A stretch of DNA of 64,000 nt from Saprospiraceae bacterium (GCA_016714445.1 JADJNF010000008.1:124001-188000); one strand, 5' to 3'. Counted from the stretch's first letter, positions 55,505 to 64,000 are shown. Translations and numbers: made by a program. The notes: generated by a model from the letters alone, not told the origin.

Positions 55505-57312
55505 GAATCATCTTCAGTATGTTGACTTTTTTGGTATGGAATGTCTTACATAGTCAACCAGATATAAATCAAGAAGTCACCCTTCAGTATAATAATACAC
55601 CAGCGAATGTTATTTTTCGAGATATACAAAACCAAACAGGAATGGTCTTTTCTTACAGTGAATTTCAAGACAATCAGCAGATGTCCATTCAGGTGATTAA
55701 AAAACCTTTGAAAGACGTTTTACCTATTTTGGAGACATCACTAAACATCCATATTTCAATTAAGGAAAAATATATCATCGTAAAACCAAACAAAGATGGC
55801 TCCCCAAAAGAGCTGAGTATAAATGGAACTATCACTGATCCAAACTCTAATGAACCACTCAGTGACGCCAGTATTTATGTTAAAAAGCACAGGATTTTGG
55901 TTAATTCTGACAAAAAAGGAAGATTTGCTTTTAATGTCCCATCTAGTGCCAAACAAGTAAAAATCAATATTGCGAAAGAGAATTACTTGGACACATCATT
56001 GGTCATAATAGCTTCTCAAAGTCAAACATTACATATTAAATTGCGTTCGTTTCCAAGGCAAAGGATTTCAGAATTTGACTCATTACCATCAAAAGAACTT
56101 CTAATTGGATCCATAACAAATGACCGGATTCCAGCATCGCCAGAGATCGTAAAGTCTAGTTACAATGAAAATTTCTGGAACAAAATGAAGCTAAAAAATG
56201 TCAATTTAGTCAACATTAATGATACCATTTTTAATAGCTTCTCAGTCTCTTTGCTGCCACCAATCAGTACCAATAAATTGTTATCTTTCCACACAAAAAA
56301 TACCATTTCCCTTAATATTATTGGCGGAAATTCCAAAGGTCTCAACGGCCTAGAAATCGGTGGCGTCTATAATTATGATGATGGCGACGTTTACGGTATG
56401 CAAGTAGCAGGAGTTGTCAACGCTGTATCAGAAGATGTAGTTGGAACCCAAATCAGTGGTGTCATGAATGCTGTAAAAGGCAATGTCAAAGGTGTACAAA
56501 TAGCCGGTGTCATCAATAACAATGACAGTATCACTGATGGTATCCAAATCTCAGGTGTCTATCAGAAAACGCATACACTTCGTGGACTTCAGATCGGTGG
56601 TTTGTACAATCGGGCAGTCAAAGCCACAGGTGGGCAGATAAGTGGTTTTCTCAATACAGTGGATAGTGCCACCACATTCTTACAGATAGCAGGATTGTAC
56701 AATCATGGTGCGAATATCCGAGGTTTGCAAATTTCAGGCTTGGTCAATACATGCGACACACTCGAAGGCTTACAAATTGGTATATTCAATCGTGCCAATT
56801 ATGTCAAAAAAGGACTTTCTATCGGATTAATCAATTACGTGAAAACAGGATACCACAAATTTGAGTTTTTATATAATGAATTAAGTACAACAACTATAGG
56901 ATATCGTTCCGGTTGGGCACCTTTGCACATGCATTATTTCGGTGGTGTCAACCTGGTCAATAAGGATCAACGTTTTGTTCAGGCAGGTATGGGAATTGCG
57001 AGTTCCCTACCATTAACCAAAAAGATCAATTTTGAAGCTGACGCAAATATTCGCAACACGCATGGTGTAGATGATTTTTCATCCTGGGATTTTAACATGC
57101 ACAATCAGTTGATGTTAGGTCTTTCCTGGCAACCATTCAAAAAAATAGGTATCAGAACGGGCATCACACTCAATCACTTTTGGTACAATAATTCTGTAGA
57201 TATCAACAATCACGTAGCATCACTGATAGATAACGTAGTATATGAAAAAGATGGCTCCGATCGCAATCATAAGATGTGGATTGGATGGCATGTGGGTTTG
57301 TTGTTGTTTTGA
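55495..57312 (+). CDS. STN and carboxypeptidase-like domain protein with LA_2272-type surface repeats
   Basis: 605 residues. A signal peptide (ending LHSQ) is followed by an STN domain (about 24-98; VTLQYNNTPANVIFRDIQNQTG), a carboxypeptidase-like domain (about 105-190; LSINGTITDPNSNEPLSDAS), a linker, then about ten repeats of 15-16 residues (282-460; consensus LQIaGlyNxxxxxxG, as in VQIAGVIN and LQISGLVN). A C-terminal strand-rich part follows (about 465-605; VQAGMGIASSLPLTKK). There is no TonB plug or typical receptor barrel. Its ten-base overlap with fecR-type gene and its STN domain suggest it signals to FecR in place of the receptor. Confidence 0.87.
   Translation: MSIRIIFSMLTFLVWNVLHSQPDINQEVTLQYNNTPANVIFRDIQNQTGMVFSYSEFQDNQQMSIQVIKKPLKDVLPILETSLNIHISIKEKYIIVKPNKDGSPKELSINGTITDPNSNEPLSDASIYVKKHRILVNSDKKGRFAFNVPSSAKQVKINIAKENYLDTSLVIIASQSQTLHIKLRSFPRQRISEFDSLPSKELLIGSITNDRIPASPEIVKSSYNENFWNKMKLKNVNLVNINDTIFNSFSVSLLPPISTNKLLSFHTKNTISLNIIGGNSKGLNGLEIGGVYNYDDGDVYGMQVAGVVNAVSEDVVGTQISGVMNAVKGNVKGVQIAGVINNNDSITDGIQISGVYQKTHTLRGLQIGGLYNRAVKATGGQISGFLNTVDSATTFLQIAGLYNHGANIRGLQISGLVNTCDTLEGLQIGIFNRANYVKKGLSIGLINYVKTGYHKFEFLYNELSTTTIGYRSGWAPLHMHYFGGVNLVNKDQRFVQAGMGIASSLPLTKKINFEADANIRNTHGVDDFSSWDFNMHNQLMLGLSWQPFKKIGIRTGITLNHFWYNNSVDINNHVASLIDNVVYEKDGSDRNHKMWIGWHVGLLLF
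56338..56870 (+). repeat. Coding tandem repeats of 45-48 bp (LA_2272-like)
   Basis: About ten imperfect units, each encoding a short strand [LVIM]Q[IV][SAG]G[VLF]xN followed by seven or eight variable residues and Gly. Units are diverged at DNA level, indicating an old array rather than a recent expansion. Confidence 0.8.
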
Positions 57313-57378
57313 AAGAGCATTTAAAGATATTATTAGATTCTAAGTTGATAAGGATGTTATCAAAGAAGGCGCCAATAT

Positions 57379-57576
57379 TCACCATTTAAATTGTTTCGTG
57401 TCCTTTTTGTTTTCATCCTTATCTTCTTTTTTGAGTTCTATTTTTATCTCACTTTCCTGCCGTCGTTTATTGCTGAAAGGAATAGGCACACCACCAGACA
57501 ATCCTACTCCAAGTGATGCTAAAACTATTAAGAGAATAAAGAAACTTATTCTTACAAATTTTTTAAATCTTTCCAT
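57379..57576 (-). CDS. Small single-pass membrane protein
   Basis: 65 residues: a basic start (MERFKKFVR), one hydrophobic helix (about 9-30; FFILLIVLASLGVGLSGG), then a highly charged Lys/Glu/Asp tail. Composition and layout look like a real small membrane protein rather than a shadow ORF, and no gene overlaps it. No family was recognised. It is convergent with the STN-repeat gene. Confidence 0.55.
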   Translation of the reverse strand: MERFKKFVRISFFILLIVLASLGVGLSGGVPIPFSNKRRQESEIKIELKKEDKDENKKDTKQFKW

Positions 57577-57717
57577 TGATTTTAATGAATAGTTGAAATG
57601 ATCGTCCTAAGATATTGACATCAGATTTATCTTGCTGTAACGATCTTATCTTATTAAGAATTCCACTCTAAGTGAGAGATTGTACCCTTATATAGCTGAA
57701 AATACTTTTCAACCTAC

Positions 57718-58107
57718 TTATGAAAGGAAGGAGTGGAAATCTATGTCAGTAGAATATTTTAATGTATTAAAAATGGCTTGTAATAAAGGAATCTGTGAAA
57801 GATAAAGTAGTTTTTGTTGTTTTAAAGATTCTACGATTTTCCCTTCATAAATTTTTAAAACAGTATTCCATGATATATTATTAGGATTTGATACGATTAA
57901 CTGGATAACATTTTTACCAAATAATTGCAGTTTATATAAATTATTTTCTGATCTTGCTGACCAAATTATTTCTGTCTTTTCTCGTGATACTATGGCGTTT
58001 TCTGCATAGTACCCTGACCCAATACCAAATAACAATTGTATCGCAACTAATAGCTTTATTTGCAAAGTAAATTTAGACTTATTGCTCTGGTATAAATATT
58101 TACACAT
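57718..58107 (-). CDS. Hypothetical protein with one membrane helix
   Basis: 129 residues. After a short polar N-terminus comes a hydrophobic segment (about 15-34; LQIKLLVAIQLLFGIGSGYY). The rest is mixed and unrecognised. No competing gene occupies the region and the reading frame is uninterrupted, but nothing else supports it strongly. Confidence 0.45.
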   Translation of the reverse strand: MCKYLYQSNKSKFTLQIKLLVAIQLLFGIGSGYYAENAIVSREKTEIIWSARSENNLYKLQLFGKNVIQLIVSNPNNISWNTVLKIYEGKIVESLKQQKLLYLSQIPLLQAIFNTLKYSTDIDFHSFLS

Positions 58108-58306
58108 TCTAATTATAAATTTAAGATGAACATGTGGTTATTAAGTAAGTAAACTGAACATTTTTGTATTAAGTTCATAAGTAGAAATAAAATCAAAACT
58201 TGTACAAAAAACTGATGCTAAGATTTGGAGAAATGTTATATTAAAAATTAGAAACCTATAACCAAATTATTTTTACTTTTGATAATTCAAAATCAATCAT
58301 TATTTG

Positions 58307-58609
58307 ATGGCAACTGAACAAATCCAAACTTTGCATCCAACAGCAGGAAAGACAAATAAACGTATTTCTCTTGAAAAATATAATATCATCAGAGAAAACA
58401 TCTTGGCTATATTGCACGACAAAGAGTTGACCCACACGGAATTGATGGAAATATTATACGATCGGGTAAAAGATACATTTGATGGCGGTGTACAGTGGTA
58501 TGGTGAGACGGTAAAACTGGACCTGGAAGCCAGAAAGATAATAGAAAGGAATGGTACAAAACCTGAAAAATATAGATTTATTGGAACAGAATCATTTCAT
58601 CAAAAATAA
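58307..58609 (+). CDS. DUF6958-type small conserved protein
   Basis: 100 residues from ATG 58307. The sequence TNKRISLEKYNIIRENILAIL, HTELMEILYDRVKDTFDGGVQWY-type core (FDGGVQWYGETVKLDLEAR) and KIIERNGTKPEKYR form a compact helix-rich domain that I recognise as a recurrent small family of unknown function (DUF6958). It resembles a winged-helix-like unit. TACTTTTG at 58274-58281 is a possible -7 box with a short leader. Confidence 0.8.
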   Translation: MATEQIQTLHPTAGKTNKRISLEKYNIIRENILAILHDKELTHTELMEILYDRVKDTFDGGVQWYGETVKLDLEARKIIERNGTKPEKYRFIGTESFHQK

Positions 58610-58696
58610 GTTCTACTTTTCAATCTATTCATCAATCAAGTAGTGAAAATGTGACTAAAGTCGTTATATAAGTAGACAAATATTTTATATAACACT

Positions 58697-60088
58697 ATGA
58701 AGTACGTTTTGAAAAATCCGATTAGTCTGATTGTTTTTATTTCGAATATGATACTTTTACATATTTCAGCTAAGGATACTACTGTTGTTTTCAATGCTGT
58801 GATTAATACCAATCTGTCATCTCCTATACAGGTAACCCACGCAGGTGATGGATCTAACCGTGTGTTTGTGGCAGAAAAAGGCGGCAGAATTAAGGTTTTT
58901 ACAAATAATTATATTTTAACTGACACATTGATACGCATAACCAACATGGGTTCAGGGAATGAGCAAGGATTATTATCCATAGCATTCCATCCAAACTTTA
59001 AAAATAATGGTTATTTTTTCGTATTCCACACACAGGCAACCACTTATTCTTTAATAGTGGACAGATATACGATCAGTACAACTGACCCGGACAAAGCTGA
59101 TTTGATGTCAAGATTGCCTATACTTAATATTCTGCATCCTACAAATACCAACCACAATGGTGGTGAGATGCACTTTGGGAAGGATGGATATCTGTATATT
59201 TCTACGGGAGATGGCGGAGGTGGTGATGACCCACAAGACAATGGTCAGGATTCTCTTTCTTTGTTGGGAAAGATTTTACGCATTGATGTCAATAGTACTT
59301 CCGGAGGGAATAATTATTCAATTCCGCCGGATAATCCCAATCCTTTATCTCCTGTTTATTGTTATGGTTTGAGAAATCCATTCAGATGGAGTTTTGACAG
59401 ATATACCGGAGATATGTTTATTGGAGATGTAGGTCAGTCAGCACGCGAAGAAATAAACTTCAGAGCTGCCGGTCTGATTGCAGGCAGTAATTTTGGTTGG
59501 GATTGTTTTGAAGGAACACTCTCTCATACAACAGCTGCACCATGTCTTCCTTTTAACAGTTATGTTGCTCCCATTTATCAATATCAAACTAACTCTGACA
59601 ACAGGTCAGTAGTGGGTGGAAATATATATAGAGGGTATGCATTTCCTGATTTGAAAGGATGGTACTTTGCAGCTGACTATTTTTCAAGGAACCTACGAAA
59701 AATTATTAAAATCGGGCCATCCTGGATTGCAGTCAACCAGCAAATGCCGGAAACTCATACGGGCATGGTAGATTTTGGAGAGACTGAAGATGGAGAATTA
59801 CACATAGTAGATATCAACAGCAATATCATATATAAGATAACTACTGTCAACCCAAAAACTGTTTATACTTTTACTGGACATGGTGACTGGATGATCGCTT
59901 CCAATTGGAAAGATGGTGTAGTGCCGCCAGACCCTTTGCCTTCCGGATCAGTAATAGTTATTAAGCCATATAATAAGGGCATTTGTCAGCTCAATCAAGA
60001 CAGAACAATAAGTATGGGTGGAGATTTTTTTGTAGAGCCCGATTGCCATTTTTTACTTGGAAATAATTCAAAACTTTCGATTGATTAA
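58697..60088 (+). CDS. Secreted PQQ-dependent glucose/sorbosone dehydrogenase (GSDH family)
   Basis: 463 residues with a signal peptide (about 1-26). The propeller domain (about 35-385) shows the GSDH landmarks: PIQVTHAGDGSNRVFVAEKGG, GLLSIAFHPNFKNNGYFFV, NHNGGEMHFGKDGYLYISTGDGGGGDDP-type sequence with the catalytic His and calcium-binding loop, and GLRNPFRWSFD. About 75 C-terminal residues (VYTFTGHGDWMIASNWKDG) form a small extra domain also seen at the end of other Bacteroidota exported proteins. It probably oxidises aldose sugars outside the inner membrane. Confidence 0.92.
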   Translation: MKYVLKNPISLIVFISNMILLHISAKDTTVVFNAVINTNLSSPIQVTHAGDGSNRVFVAEKGGRIKVFTNNYILTDTLIRITNMGSGNEQGLLSIAFHPNFKNNGYFFVFHTQATTYSLIVDRYTISTTDPDKADLMSRLPILNILHPTNTNHNGGEMHFGKDGYLYISTGDGGGGDDPQDNGQDSLSLLGKILRIDVNSTSGGNNYSIPPDNPNPLSPVYCYGLRNPFRWSFDRYTGDMFIGDVGQSAREEINFRAAGLIAGSNFGWDCFEGTLSHTTAAPCLPFNSYVAPIYQYQTNSDNRSVVGGNIYRGYAFPDLKGWYFAADYFSRNLRKIIKIGPSWIAVNQQMPETHTGMVDFGETEDGELHIVDINSNIIYKITTVNPKTVYTFTGHGDWMIASNWKDGVVPPDPLPSGSVIVIKPYNKGICQLNQDRTISMGGDFFVEPDCHFLLGNNSKLSID

Positions 60089-60436
60089 TCAAGTGTTTTT
60101 GTAATTTTAAGCATACCCAATGTATTTTGTTCATTGGGTAAGCATATATTTTGAGTATTATGGAATACTATTTGTTTTATAAAAAATTATGAGTACACGA
60201 CCTATTCAGTTCAACTTCTAATTCTGCAATATTATAATTTAAATACTAAAACATTTTTTATCAACAAATCATAACTGTTTAAACGAAAATTAATTTTTAT
60301 TGATAATCAAAAGTAAATATATTAATTTTATTTTAAATATTTTAATAATATTACATAATTATTGTATATGTAATTATTTAAAAGTGTATTTTTACGCTTC
60401 ATTATATTTCTATTACTAAAATTAAACAAAACATTT
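60089..60436. other. Intergenic region of 348 bp
   Basis: Holds the terminator-like hairpin at 60111-60152. The remainder (60170-60436) is very AT-rich with no recognised gene or repeat and presumably contains the promoter of the lipoprotein gene. Confidence 0.6.
60111..60152 (+). terminator. Terminator-like hairpin after the GSDH gene
   Basis: GCATACCCAATG (60111-60122) and CATTGGGTAAGC (60132-60143) pair over 12 bases with one mismatch and a nine-base loop. An AT-rich stretch with TTTT follows. Confidence 0.7.
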
Positions 60437-60940
60437 ATGAAAAATTATTCATTTTTTTCTATTCTTTTATTGGTAACATTAGTTTTGGGATTTACCACGG
60501 GTTGTTCGAAAGATGACGACCAAACTGATAAAAATTGTACGAACTTTAGTGTTTTAGATGGAGAAATAACTATAAACGGCACCAAGCAAAAATTGTCAAT
60601 TGCTCAATTTATAGCTTCAAGCAATATTTATTCTTTTCAATTAGCCAGTGTGTCTGATGATTGTAACGAACAGAAATTATTAAGTATCACAATAGAAACT
60701 GCTACCGGAACAAAACTTGGTGGAACATATCAGATAAAAGATTTTTTTGATGCTGGAATCAATCAGGCATATGGTGATATTGTTACTCAAAAAATCTCTC
60801 CTGTAACTCAAAGTGCCGTTGAATTAGAGTCAGGGAGTGTAAAAATCACTGATTTAGGCACTAAAAAATATACCATTGACGTCAATGCTACGGATATAAC
60901 AGGAGGTAAAACAACGTTGCTTTTAACTCATCAGTTTTAG
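60437..60940 (+). CDS. Small lipoprotein of unknown function
   Basis: 167 residues. Signal peptide with lipobox TTG-Cys23, followed by the acidic linker SKDDDQTDKN. The mature domain of about 130 residues is strand-rich (SVLDGEITINGTKQKLSIAQF, KYTIDVNATDI). It resembles small DUF-type lipoproteins in Bacteroidota but no family was identified. Followed by a strong terminator, so it is monocistronic. Confidence 0.82.
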   Translation: MKNYSFFSILLLVTLVLGFTTGCSKDDDQTDKNCTNFSVLDGEITINGTKQKLSIAQFIASSNIYSFQLASVSDDCNEQKLLSITIETATGTKLGGTYQIKDFFDAGINQAYGDIVTQKISPVTQSAVELESGSVKITDLGTKKYTIDVNATDITGGKTTLLLTHQF

Positions 60941-61295
60941 TAACACTTAATATTACCTCATGGGTGATAATTTATACTCCCGGATATATCAGATAGATAC
61001 ATCCGGGAGTATTGTTTTTTTCAATTAAAAATGCAATTGAAACTTTATGGTTTTGGAGATAAGATGCAAAACATTTGAGTTGTAAATTGGCACTTAAGCA
61101 AAAAATTTACAAATTTTTATTCCAAAAAAGTATTTCCTTCAAATTATTAAAATAGCTAATACTAATTTGTATGGCTTAAAATAGATTCTTGACTTATGGT
61201 TATGGATTCAGAATTTTAATACTTGCCATCAGGAATATTCACAGATTTTCGCATTTTTTTTGGATTTTTTCTTAGACTCATCATTTATTGATTAA
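60941..61295. other. Intergenic region of 355 bp between convergent genes
   Basis: Contains the terminator at 60974-61020. The remaining AT-rich part shows no recognisable element. Confidence 0.6.
60974..61020 (+). terminator. Rho-independent terminator of the lipoprotein gene
   Basis: ATACTCCCGGAT (60974-60985) and ATCCGGGAGTAT (61001-61012) form a perfect 12-base stem with a 15-base loop, followed by TGTTTTTTT. Confidence 0.93.
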
Positions 61296-61874
61296 CTATT
61301 GGGTTGCCCATGCTTTGTCTCCTTTTTTATAGGGATAACTTCCATCATATTTGCCTGGAACTGCAATATAATTTAGTGCCTGTGAAGCACCGGTTTCAGA
61401 AGTAAAATAACCTAAAATGGTCAGCTGTTTCAACATTAGAAAATAATGTACAGGGTCATCTTTCTTTTTGTTTTTATTTTTTTGAATCATATTAGTGTTG
61501 ACTTCATTCAAAAACTCTTCTCTTTGACTTGCCTCTCCCTTGAAAAAAGATATTGAATATTTATTTTCAAAACCTGATTTAATCTCTTCTATGCCACTGA
61601 GCAATATATTTTGTTGCTCAGAGCTGTAACAATCTTTAACAATTTTGTCAATAAATGATCCTATTTGTGTTGATTTTGCCCCGGGAGTATCTGTCTGCGG
61701 AAGGATGGTTTCACCTATTTCGTCCAGTAATGATACCTGTTCTTTGGAAAAAAATGATACTGGCTGGAGTTTAGATGTGTCTGATTTACACCCTGATTGT
61801 ATAAATATTTCACCACCAATAAAGGCTGCACCTGTCATGATGGAGATTTGTTTGATGATTGTTCTTCTGTCCAT
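61296..61874 (-). CDS. Gluconate 2-dehydrogenase subunit 3 family protein with Tat-type signal
   Basis: 192 residues from the ATG at 61874, 16 bp after the GMC gene; the longer ORF start at 61916 would overlap that gene. The N-terminus MDRRTIIKQISIMTG is a twin-arginine-type signal ending in a lipobox-like QSGCKSD. The domain contains LLDEIGETILPQTDTPGA and the late FLMLKQLTILGYFTSE, both family hallmarks. In the gluconate dehydrogenase complex this small subunit accompanies the GMC flavoprotein, probably carrying it across the membrane. The two genes form an operon. Confidence 0.9.
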   Translation of the reverse strand: MDRRTIIKQISIMTGAAFIGGEIFIQSGCKSDTSKLQPVSFFSKEQVSLLDEIGETILPQTDTPGAKSTQIGSFIDKIVKDCYSSEQQNILLSGIEEIKSGFENKYSISFFKGEASQREEFLNEVNTNMIQKNKNKKKDDPVHYFLMLKQLTILGYFTSETGASQALNYIAVPGKYDGSYPYKKGDKAWATQ

Positions 61875-61890
61875 GTCGGATGTTTGAATA

Positions 61891-63654
61891 TTAAAGGTTT
61901 TGTTTTTTAAGTTCACTCACAGCATAATTTGCTGCTCTGGCGGTCAAAGCCATATAGGTCAAAGATGGATTCTGGCAAGCACTGCTGGTCATGCATGCGC
62001 CGTCAGTTACAAATACATTTGGGGCGTCCCACACCTGATTCCAACCATTCAGTACAGATGTTTTACTATCTCTTCCCATTCTGGCAGTACCCATCTCGTG
62101 GATACCATGACCCATATTATGTCCGCTATCCCAAACACTTACATCTTTTGCACCTGCCACTTCTAGCATTTCTTTCATTTCTTTCACTATGTCTTTCCTC
62201 ATTTTTAGTTCATTTTCCCTTAGTTCAGCGTCCATAGATAATACGGGTAGTCCCCATTTATCTGTTTTTTGTTTGCCAATAGCTGGATCCGATGTTACAA
62301 GTCCGTCTTTATCATAGAGTCTTTTGTCCAGCAAAATTCGATTGTCATGGTGTGGCAAAATCTCTCCAAAACCTGTACTACCGATCTTCCAACCGCCAGG
62401 AGTACTAAGTGCGTTTTTCAAATCACTTCCTATACCCAATTCAGCTACATCTCTTTGCCAACCTTCTCTACTGGCTGAACCCTGATAACCAAATCCTCGT
62501 AAATAGTCTCTTTTATCACCATTCAGATTTACAAATCTTGGGATATAAAAGCCATTGGGTCGTCTGCCATAGGTATAAAATTCTTCAAAACCTTCTATTT
62601 TTCCACTCGCACCCAAATTATAGTGGTGGTCCATCACGTTGTGCCCAAGTTCTCCACTACTGCTACCCAGACCTTCCGGCCAGATATCTGTAGCAGAATT
62701 CATCAATAGCCAGGTACTGTTTAGCGCTGATGCACAGACAAATACGATTTTACTTTTAAATTCATATGTCATATTGTCTTCTGTATCTAGTATTTCAACT
62801 CCAGTTGCTTTCTTGCTGTCTTTGTCATATAAAATCTGCTTTGCAATAGCGCCTGTAATGATGTGAAGATTTCCAGTAGCCAACGCCGCAGGCAAAGTAG
62901 ACGATTGTGTACTGAAATAACCACCATATGGACAACCCTCCCAACAGCGATTCCTATACTGACATTTGCCACGTCCGGGAAGATCTGATGTCAGGTTAGC
63001 TATTCTTCCTATGAATAAATGTCGTTGTCCTTTAAAATGGTTTTTTATCTTTTGAGCAACATCTTTCTCCACCACATTTAGATCCATGCCTGGTTGAAAC
63101 TGACCATCGGGCAATTGTGCCAACCCTTGTTTAGTACCACTCACGCCTATAAATTTTTCCACATGATCATACCACGGAGCTATATCATTATATCTGATAG
63201 GCCAGTCAACAGCAATGCCATCTTTTGCATTAGCTTCAAAATCCATCTCGCTCCATCGATAACTCTGTCTACCCCAAATGACACTTCTACCTCCCATACG
63301 ATAGCTTCGCCACCAGGTAAATGGTTTTATTTCAGTATAAGGGCAATCCTTTTCATTAACCCAGGCATTCATCACTGGTTCGGTCGCTGCCCATCCTCGG
63401 TGAACTACGGGATTGTCTTCCCTTTGTTGCTGTGTGGTCAATCCTTTATACTCAGTCTCCCATGGATGAAGTGAAGCTGTTTTGTAATCTTTGATATGAT
63501 CGTGTTTTGGACCACGTTCTATCATGAGAACTTTTAAGCCTTTTTCTGTTAGTTCCTTCGCTGCCCATCCTCCACTTATACCACTACCCACTACAATGGC
63601 ATCATAGTTGTTCTGTTTTGTAGCTTTTATATTTATGTACGTTGTGTCTGCCAT
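61891..63654 (-). CDS. GMC-family FAD-dependent oxidoreductase (gluconate 2-dehydrogenase large-subunit type)
   Basis: 587 residues. The FAD-binding motif is VVGSGISGGWAAKEL (about 21-35). A cysteine cluster CQYRNRCWEGCPYGG occurs mid-protein, as in this subfamily. Near the C-terminus are HNMGHGIHEMGTARMG and VTDGACMTSSACQNPSLT, containing the active-site His and Asn. No signal peptide is present, so export probably depends on the Tat signal of the small subunit encoded next. It oxidises a sugar, sugar acid or alcohol; the exact substrate is unknown. A separate cytochrome subunit is not in the window. Confidence 0.93.
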   Translation of the reverse strand: MADTTYINIKATKQNNYDAIVVGSGISGGWAAKELTEKGLKVLMIERGPKHDHIKDYKTASLHPWETEYKGLTTQQQREDNPVVHRGWAATEPVMNAWVNEKDCPYTEIKPFTWWRSYRMGGRSVIWGRQSYRWSEMDFEANAKDGIAVDWPIRYNDIAPWYDHVEKFIGVSGTKQGLAQLPDGQFQPGMDLNVVEKDVAQKIKNHFKGQRHLFIGRIANLTSDLPGRGKCQYRNRCWEGCPYGGYFSTQSSTLPAALATGNLHIITGAIAKQILYDKDSKKATGVEILDTEDNMTYEFKSKIVFVCASALNSTWLLMNSATDIWPEGLGSSSGELGHNVMDHHYNLGASGKIEGFEEFYTYGRRPNGFYIPRFVNLNGDKRDYLRGFGYQGSASREGWQRDVAELGIGSDLKNALSTPGGWKIGSTGFGEILPHHDNRILLDKRLYDKDGLVTSDPAIGKQKTDKWGLPVLSMDAELRENELKMRKDIVKEMKEMLEVAGAKDVSVWDSGHNMGHGIHEMGTARMGRDSKTSVLNGWNQVWDAPNVFVTDGACMTSSACQNPSLTYMALTARAANYAVSELKKQNL

Positions 63655-63797
63655 GGTTTAATCTCAATATGGTATTATTTTAAAGTGATAAAGATATAAA
63701 GACTTATTACATTCTTATTTTTTTTACCATATTTATTCTGTATTTACCAAAATTAAATTTGCTGCATAAAGCTTTATATTGGAACTTTAATCAGGCT

Positions 63798-64000
63798 TTA
63801 AATGACTTTAGAAAAACATATACTATTATTAACTCCGACGTAATGTCCATAATTTGGAATACGGTGATAACCACATTTCAAATAAAAATCTATTGCTTCA
63901 GGTTGCTTGTATCCAGTCTCCAGAATACAATATATATAGTTCATTTCTGATGCCCATCCTTCAAGGCCAGAAAGAATTTTTGTTGCAATACCTTTGTTCC
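63798..64000 (-). CDS. GNAT acetyltransferase, C-terminal part, cut by the window edge
   Basis: On the minus strand a frame is open from the window edge to a TAA at 63798-63800. It encodes about 67 residues: NKGIATKILSGLEGWA, corresponding to the acetyl-CoA-binding motif A, then YIYCILETGYKQPEAIDFYLKCGY and a final IPNYGHYVG. This is the second half of a GNAT domain. The substrate is unknown and the start lies outside the window. It lies upstream of the GMC gene on the same strand, 143 bp away. Confidence 0.82.
   Translation of the reverse strand, partial: NKGIATKILSGLEGWASEMNYIYCILETGYKQPEAIDFYLKCGYHRIPNYGHYVGVNNSICFSKVI

Noticed and set aside
56338..56870. Repeat array considered as CRISPR
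   Set aside because: The periodicity is in the coding frame, units are diverged and there are no spacers or cas genes.
63759..63950. 63-residue plus-strand ORF near the right edge
   Set aside because: Antisense to the GNAT C-terminal fragment, which has clear motif support.
1..64000. Search for tRNA, rRNA, transposase, integrase, phage genes and a replication origin
   Set aside because: None was recognised by eye in the intergenic regions or coding frames; a covariance-model search was not possible here.

Overview
The window is chromosomal DNA from a member of the Bacteroidota, most likely a Saprospiraceae-like (Saprospiria) or related environmental lineage. This is inferred from low GC content, promoters of the form TTTG-N19..21-TAnnTTTG, several TonB-dependent receptors with carboxypeptidase-like N-terminal domains, a FecI/FecR cell-surface signalling set, a PKD-repeat giant protein with a gliding-motility/type IX secretion C-terminus, and a second protein with a type A T9SS tail. 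No rRNA, tRNA, CRISPR array, transposase or phage gene was seen.

Layout. 1-4.2 kb: the start of sucC (cut by the left edge), malate dehydrogenase, a PRXL2-type thioredoxin-fold protein and two exported proteins of unknown function, one frameshifted. 4.2-7.7 kb (minus strand): a BlaI-type repressor, an M56 (BlaR1-like) membrane metallopeptidase and a PDZ protein. A promoter with two near-identical 16-bp palindromic operators precedes the repressor. 7.9-14.5 kb: LolC/E-type permease, LemA, DUF2207 protein and a TonB-dependent receptor. 14.9-20.5 kb: one T9SS-exported PKD protein split by a one-base frameshift. 20.6-30.3 kb: YceI, DUF1080 protein, J-domain-like protein, bifunctional FTCD, a low-GC lipoprotein and an unusual protein joining a carboxypeptidase-like domain, a TonB plug-like segment, a VWA domain and a T9SS tail. 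30.7-43.4 kb: mainly housekeeping (MFS transporter, HldD, phosphoglycerate dehydrogenase, ElaA-type acetyltransferase, EEP-fold protein, aspartate-semialdehyde dehydrogenase, RadA, DCC-family protein), plus a lamin-tail surface protein and a coiled-coil protein with LEA-like repeats.

43.4-50.6 kb: a TonB-dependent receptor interrupted by one in-frame stop, a free TonB C-terminal domain, a conserved exported protein, a sorbosone-type sugar dehydrogenase, a DoxX protein and a frameshifted exported protein. 50.7-57.3 kb: a five-gene set (TonB-dependent receptor, GIN-domain lipoprotein, ECF sigma factor, FecR-type anti-sigma factor, STN-domain protein with about ten 15-16-residue repeats). It looks like a surface-signalling system whose STN domain is carried by a repeat protein instead of the receptor. 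57.4-64 kb: small proteins, a secreted glucose/sorbosone dehydrogenase, a lipoprotein, a Tat-exported GMC oxidoreductase pair and the end of a GNAT gene at the right edge.

Four genes carry a single lesion each (three one-base frameshifts, two of them in A6 runs, and one nonsense codon) while the flanking reading frames stay intact. Consensus or assembly error is as likely as real decay. The best candidates for new biology are the VWA/plug/T9SS fusion, the split FecI/FecR signalling locus, the operator-controlled M56/PDZ module and two structured intergenic elements (30352-30507 and 35073-35186).
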